This document shows positions 60,215-64,000 of a stretch of DNA of 64,000 bases, piece after piece; positions within the stretch are counted from its first letter, which is position 1, and each line of letters starts with the position of its first letter. The position numbers and the translations under genes were made by a program. The notes beneath the pieces are model-generated. The model had not been told where the DNA came from. It saw only the letters and a list, made by a program, of their open reading frames with translations, and ran no database searches. The stretch comes from Pandoraea terrae (lineage in GTDB: Bacteria > Pseudomonadota > Gammaproteobacteria > Burkholderiales > Burkholderiaceae), in NCBI RefSeq assembly GCF_902459695.1, contig NZ_CABPRZ010000003.1, forward strand, positions 186,001 to 250,000. Direction: 5' to 3'.

Positions 60215-60814
60215 TCAGAACTCGACGTCGGCTTGCCGCAGCAGTGCGGCGGTTTCGCACAGGGGCAAGCCCATGATACCGGAATAGCTTCCGTCGATGC
60301 GCATGACGAATTCGGCGGCCTTGCCCTGAATGCCGTAGGCGCCGGCCTTGCCCATCGCTTCGCCGCTGTCGACATAACGCTCGATCTCGTTTTGCCGCAG
60401 CGGTCGGAACCAGACGTGCGAGATGTTGAGGGCCTGACGGATCTGGCCCCCGGCCGCGACGGCTACCGAAGTCAGCACGCGGTGGCGCGTGCCCGACAGG
60501 CGTGCGAGGACAGCCCTTGCATCGGCGCGATCGAACGGCTTGCCGAGGATGGTCCCGTCGAGGCAGACGGTCGTGTCGGCCGCGAGGACGGGTGCGTCCG
60601 GCAGCCTGCTCTTCGTCAGGCGGGCGAGCGCCGCGTCGAGCTTGGCCCGGGTCACGCGCCGCACGTAATCATCAGGCGGCTCCGCCGGCAATACCGCCTC
60701 CAGCCCCTCCGCATCCTCGTCGGTGCCGGGCAGCAGCAACTCGAAGGGCACCCCGAGTTGGTTCAGCAGTTCCTGGCGGCGGGGGCTTTGCGAAGCGAGA
60801 TAGATGTACGGCAT
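60215..60814 (-). CDS. Maf-family nucleotide pyrophosphatase (YhdE type)
   Basis: A 199-residue house-cleaning nucleoside triphosphate pyrophosphatase. It begins [20 protein letters not shown], the Maf signature, with the catalytic acid region [17 protein letters not shown]. The tail reads [20 protein letters not shown] and [12 protein letters not shown], which is the wording of the YhdE branch (dTTP/UTP) and differs from the YceF branch (m7GTP). Location upstream of rng fits YhdE too. It lies downstream of ugpQ, from which it is separated by a strong hairpin. Confidence 0.9.
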   Translation of the reverse strand: MPYIYLASQSPRRQELLNQLGVPFELLLPGTDEDAEGLEAVLPAEPPDDYVRRVTRAKLDAALARLTKSRLPDAPVLAADTTVCLDGTILGKPFDRADARAVLARLSGTRHRVLTSVAVAAGGQIRQALNISHVWFRPLRQNEIERYVDSGEAMGKAGAYGIQGKAAEFVMRIDGSYSGIMGLPLCETAALLRQADVEF

Positions 60815-60847
60815 GGGCGTCGGCTAGGCTGAAGGGCGCGTGGGATC

Positions 60848-60875
60848 GCCGCCGCGCAATGTGGGGCGCGGCGGC
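60848..60875 (-). terminator. Perfect 10-base-pair GC hairpin between ugpQ and maf
   Basis: GCCGCCGCGC (60848-60857) and GCGCGGCGGC (60866-60875) pair perfectly around an 8-base loop. It lies 62 bases beyond the ugpQ stop and 34 before the maf-type start. No T-run follows on either strand, so it is a possible non-canonical terminator or pause site and not a classical one. Confidence 0.4.
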
Positions 60876-60937
60876 GGCAGGTGGCCATTATTATGCCGGA
60901 TTTACCGGCGTACACGCTCACGAAAGCGCGCACAGGG

Positions 60938-61717
60938 TCATTCGAGAAAGTCCGCGCCGATCAGATCGATGCGGTCCGTGCAGATGGCGTCGACGCCCCA
61001 TGCCGCGAGTTCGCGCGCCCGGTCGGGTTCGTTGACGGTGTAGGCAAGAATATTCAGGCCGCTGGCCTTGATCGCGGCGACGAGCGGGCCTTCGAGATGC
61101 GTGTGGCTGGCGTGCAGCGAGACCGTCTGCAGCGCCTGCGCATCATCGCGCCAGTGCGCCGGCACGGCTTCGTACAGCATGCCGCGCGGCAACTCGGGCG
61201 CAGCCACCGCTGCGGCTTCGAGTGCTTCATACGAGAATGACGACAGCACGGGGGCTTGTTTGCCTTGCCACAGGTCGCGCACGGCGAGCGCCACGCACCG
61301 GCCGGTTTCGGCCTCCCGGCCCGGGCACGGCTTGATCTCGATGTTGGCCGCCAAACCATGCGTCGCGCAGCGGGCGGCGACCTCGGCCAGTGTCGGCATC
61401 GCCTGGCCGGCGAAGCGGGCGTCGAACCAGCTGCCGGCGTCGAGCGCGGCGATTTCCGCATACGTCATGGCGGCTGCCGGGCCGTGGCCGTTACTGGTGC
61501 GGTCAACGTCGTCGTCGTGCAGCAGGAACACGACGTTGTCCTTCGACAGTTTGGCGTCGAACTCGACCATTTTCAGCCCGAGCGATGCGCCCATGTCGAA
61601 TGCGGCGAGCGTGTTTTCGGGCGCGAGCTTGCCGCCCCCGCGATGGGCGACGATGCGTGGATACGGCCAGCCCGGCCAGAGGGGGCGCGGCGCGATGACG
61701 GGCTTGGGCGCGCTCAT
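60938..61717 (-). CDS. ugpQ: Glycerophosphodiester phosphodiesterase UgpQ
   Basis: A 259-residue cytoplasmic enzyme that splits glycerophosphodiesters taken up by the Ugp transporter into glycerol-3-phosphate and an alcohol. The TIM-barrel GDPD signatures are [20 protein letters not shown] (catalytic His and Arg, then the acidic residue), [20 protein letters not shown] with the second catalytic His, and [17 protein letters not shown]. There is no signal peptide, which separates it from periplasmic GlpQ. The start overlaps the ugpC stop by four bases (ATGA), so it is the last gene of ugpA-E-C-Q. Confidence 0.95.
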   Translation of the reverse strand: MSAPKPVIAPRPLWPGWPYPRIVAHRGGGKLAPENTLAAFDMGASLGLKMVEFDAKLSKDNVVFLLHDDDVDRTSNGHGPAAAMTYAEIAALDAGSWFDARFAGQAMPTLAEVAARCATHGLAANIEIKPCPGREAETGRCVALAVRDLWQGKQAPVLSSFSYEALEAAAVAAPELPRGMLYEAVPAHWRDDAQALQTVSLHASHTHLEGPLVAAIKASGLNILAYTVNEPDRARELAAWGVDAICTDRIDLIGADFLE

Positions 61718-62811
61718 GCTTCGACCCGCTTGCCGGTGGCCGCATCGAACAGATGCAGCGCGCGCGCCGACATCACGAGCGGCACGATCGTGCCGGCGGC
61801 AGGCCGCAGTTCATGCGGCAACCGCGCCGTCACCGGTTGGTCGCCCCACATGCCATGCGCGAGATTGTCGGCGCCCAGACGCTCGAGCTGATCGACCTTC
61901 AGGCTTGCCTGCGCAGCAAACGCTCCCGCGCCGTTGGCTTGTTCGGCCGCCAACAGATGTTCGGGGCGCACGCCGAGCACCAGTTCGCGGTTGGCATACG
62001 CCATGCTCGTCGGCGGCAGGCGCAGGGTGGGGCCGCCGCCGTCAACGAGGAACGCCTTGCCGTCGGCGTCGACACGGCCCTTGAGCAGATTCATCGCGGG
62101 CGAGCCCATGAAGCTGGCGACGAACAGCGAAGCGGGGCGTTCGTAGACATCGGTCGGGCTGCCGATCTGTTCGGCGATGCCCTTGTTCATCACGACCACG
62201 CGATCGGCCAGCGTCATCGCTTCGACCTGATCGTGGGTCACGTACAGGCTGGTCGTCTTCAGGCGCGCATGCAGCCGCTGGATTTCCAGGCGCATCTGCA
62301 CGCGCAGCTTCGCATCGAGGTTCGACAGCGGTTCGTCGAACAGGAACACCGCTGGTTCGCGCACGATCGCCCGGCCCATCGCCACACGCTGGCGTTGGCC
62401 GCCCGACAACTCGCGCGGCTTGCGTTGCAGCAGCGGTTCGAGTTCCAGGATGCGCGCGGCGGCGGCCACGCGTTCCTCGATCTTCTTCTTGTCGAGGCCG
62501 CGAATCTTGAGACCGTACGCCATGTTCTCGCGCACGTTCATGTGCGGATACAAGGCATAGTTCTGAAACACCATCGCGATGTTCCGGTCCTTCGGCTCGA
62601 GTTGGTTGACGACCTGCGAGCCGATCAGGATGCTGCCGCTGCTGATCGATTCCAGCCCGGCCACCATGCGAAGCAGGGTGGATTTTCCGCAGCCCGACGG
62701 ACCGACAATCACCACGAACTCGCCGTCCTCGATGTCGATATCGACACCGTGCAGCACGTGATGCTTTTGGTCGTAGGTCTTCTTGACGCCGTGCAGTTTC
62801 AGTTTTGCCAT
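61714..62811 (-). CDS. ugpC: sn-Glycerol-3-phosphate ABC transporter ATP-binding protein UgpC
   Basis: A 365-residue ATPase that powers uptake of glycerol-3-phosphate and its diesters. Walker A is GPSGCGKST (37-45), the Q-loop is in [13 protein letters not shown], the signature is [15 protein letters not shown], Walker B is [14 protein letters not shown] and the H-loop is [16 protein letters not shown]-terminal OB-type regulatory domain follows (about 240-365). The ATG at 62811 ([15 protein letters not shown]) is the natural start; the frame stays open to 62922 inside ugpE without family likeness. It is separated from the ugpE stop by 2 bases. Confidence 0.95.
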   Translation of the reverse strand: MAKLKLHGVKKTYDQKHHVLHGVDIDIEDGEFVVIVGPSGCGKSTLLRMVAGLESISSGSILIGSQVVNQLEPKDRNIAMVFQNYALYPHMNVRENMAYGLKIRGLDKKKIEERVAAAARILELEPLLQRKPRELSGGQRQRVAMGRAIVREPAVFLFDEPLSNLDAKLRVQMRLEIQRLHARLKTTSLYVTHDQVEAMTLADRVVVMNKGIAEQIGSPTDVYERPASLFVASFMGSPAMNLLKGRVDADGKAFLVDGGGPTLRLPPTSMAYANRELVLGVRPEHLLAAEQANGAGAFAAQASLKVDQLERLGADNLAHGMWGDQPVTARLPHELRPAAGTIVPLVMSARALHLFDAATGKRVEA

Positions 62812-62813
62812 GT

Positions 62814-63659
62814 TTACTTTTCCGAATCGACCAGGCCCTTGACGAACCAGCGCTGCATCAGCAGCACCACTGCGAGCGGGGGCAGCATCGCGAGCAACGT
62901 GGCGCTCATGACGAGCTGCCATTGGGTGGCGGTGTCACCGCTGCCGATCATGCTCTTGATGCCGACGACCGCCGTCGTCATCGATGGGGCGTTGGTCACG
63001 AGAATCGGCCACAGGTATTGATTCCAGCCGTAGATGAAGGTGATGACGAACAGCGCCGCGATGTTGGTCTTCGACAGTGGCAGTACCACGTCGAAGAAGA
63101 AGCGCATCGGGCCCGCGCCGTCGATGCGCGCGGCTTCGACGAGTTCGTCGGGCAAGGTCATGAAGAATTGCCGGAACAGGAACGTCGCCGTGGCCGAGGC
63201 GATCAGCGGAATCGTCAGGCCGGCGTAGCTGTTGATCAGCTGCAGGCTGGATATCACCTGCACGGTCGGGAAGATCCGTACTTCGACGGGCAACATCAGC
63301 GTGACGAAGATCAGCCAGAAAAACAGATTGCGTAGCGGAAAACGAAAGTAGACGATCGCGAACGCCGACAGAATCGAGACCGAAATCTTGCCGATCGTGA
63401 TGACGAGCGCCATGAACAGACTGTTGCCGAGCATCAGGCCGAACGGCATGGCGGCGTCGCCGGTGCCCTGCGACCAGATATGGCCCATGTTCTCGAACAG
63501 GTGACTGCTCGGAATCAGCGATAACGGCACGTTGAAAATTTCCTGCTCGTTCATGGTGGCGGCCACGAATGCCACATAGAGCGGAAACACCACGATGATC
63601 ACGCCGAGTATCAGCATGACGTGGCAGAAGATGTCGAGGCCTTTGCGATTCTCGATCAT
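62814..63659 (-). CDS. ugpE: sn-Glycerol-3-phosphate ABC transporter permease UgpE
   Basis: A 281-residue permease with six hydrophobic helices. It begins [20 protein letters not shown] and has the EAA loop [20 protein letters not shown], the contact site for the UgpC ATPase. Length and the N-terminal motif match E. coli UgpE (281). The start overlaps the ugpA stop by four bases (ATGA). Confidence 0.95.
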   Translation of the reverse strand: MIENRKGLDIFCHVMLILGVIIVVFPLYVAFVAATMNEQEIFNVPLSLIPSSHLFENMGHIWSQGTGDAAMPFGLMLGNSLFMALVITIGKISVSILSAFAIVYFRFPLRNLFFWLIFVTLMLPVEVRIFPTVQVISSLQLINSYAGLTIPLIASATATFLFRQFFMTLPDELVEAARIDGAGPMRFFFDVVLPLSKTNIAALFVITFIYGWNQYLWPILVTNAPSMTTAVVGIKSMIGSGDTATQWQLVMSATLLAMLPPLAVVLLMQRWFVKGLVDSEK

Positions 63660-64000
63660 GCGTATTGGACCCTGCGTTCGATGAAGCGGAACTGAATCAC
63701 CGTCAGGACGATGACGATCGTCATCAGGACCACCGACTGCGCTGCCGAGCTGCCGAGGTCGAGCCCCTTGAAGCCTTCCGAATAGATCTTGTAGATCAGG
63801 GTGTTGGTCGATTGGCCCGGCCCGCCGCCGGTGGCGGCATCGATCACCGGGAAGGTATCGAAGAAGGAGTAGACCAGGTTGACGACCAGCAGGAAGAAGG
63901 TCGTCGGCGAGATCAGCGGCAGCACGAGACCGAAGAAGCGGCGCACCGGTCCGGCGCCATCGATGGCGGCGGCCTCGACCAGCGAGCGCGGGATCGCCTG
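63656..64000 (-). CDS. ugpA: sn-Glycerol-3-phosphate ABC transporter permease UgpA, C-terminal part (5' end outside window)
   Basis: The last 114 codons of the partner permease. The frame is open to the window edge, where it reads [20 protein letters not shown], the EAA loop that docks on UgpC. Two or three hydrophobic helices follow ([39 protein letters not shown]). The full protein is about 295 residues. The binding protein gene ugpB is expected further upstream, outside the window. Confidence 0.92.
   Translation of the reverse strand, partial: QAIPRSLVEAAAIDGAGPVRRFFGLVLPLISPTTFFLLVVNLVYSFFDTFPVIDAATGGGPGQSTNTLIYKIYSEGFKGLDLGSSAAQSVVLMTIVIVLTVIQFRFIERRVQYA

Overview
The window is 64 kb of GC-rich (roughly two-thirds G+C), densely coded bacterial chromosome. 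The gene families and their order point to a betaproteobacterium of the order Burkholderiales: the recC-recB-recD order, rng beside a Maf protein, a tpsA/CdiA-type giant gene with an ESPR leader, an RND operon with an OprM-type lipoprotein, and a class D beta-lactamase remnant. Pandoraea or a close relative in the Burkholderiaceae is my best guess. That is inference from gene content, with no sequence search behind it. Both ends cut through genes (an RND permease on the left, ugpA on the right). I found no tRNA, rRNA, CRISPR array, intact insertion sequence or prophage.

Layout. 1-4.5 kb: the 3' part of an RND efflux operon (permease plus outer-membrane lipoprotein), then an RcsB-like response regulator with no sensor nearby. 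4.5-6.8 kb: an FUSC/YccS-type membrane protein on the minus strand. 6.9-16.3 kb: recC-recB-recD, translationally coupled by two ATGA overlaps. 16.4-25.3 kb: a CorC/HlyC-type CBS membrane protein, an unrecognised gene, thiC under a TPP riboswitch, a divergent MocR regulator/AhpD-like pair, a large unrecognised gene, and a 5'-truncated remnant of a class D (OXA) beta-lactamase. 25.3-32.4 kb: a small membrane protein, a LysR regulator divergent from a bile-acid:sodium-symporter-family transporter, the DEAD-box helicase rhlE, gluQ, trhO and a DoxX-family protein.

32.8-43.7 kb is the accessory region. It holds a 3348-residue CdiA/filamentous-haemagglutinin-type exoprotein whose 3' end is visibly less GC-rich, a one-base-overlapping 81-residue two-helix membrane protein that is the probable immunity protein, and an orphan, decayed copy of the CdiA pre-toxin module. 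No CdiB/TpsB outer-membrane transporter lies in the window.

43.7-64 kb returns to core genes: a KdsD/KpsF-type isomerase, dnaE, two family-2 glycosyltransferases, recQ, msbA, a peroxidase-related CMD protein and rfbBAC (no rfbD in the window), then a CDF metal transporter, rng, maf and the ugpA-E-C-Q glycerol-phosphate uptake genes. Several of these (KdsD/KpsF, WaaE-like glycosyltransferase, msbA, rfbBAC) make or move cell-surface polysaccharide and lipid A. They are scattered short units and do not form one locus.

The parts most worth a second look are the CDI-like region (toxin tip, membrane immunity candidate, orphan module, missing cdiB), the beta-lactamase remnant, and the two unrecognised genes at about 18.1-19.0 and 23.4-25.0 kb.
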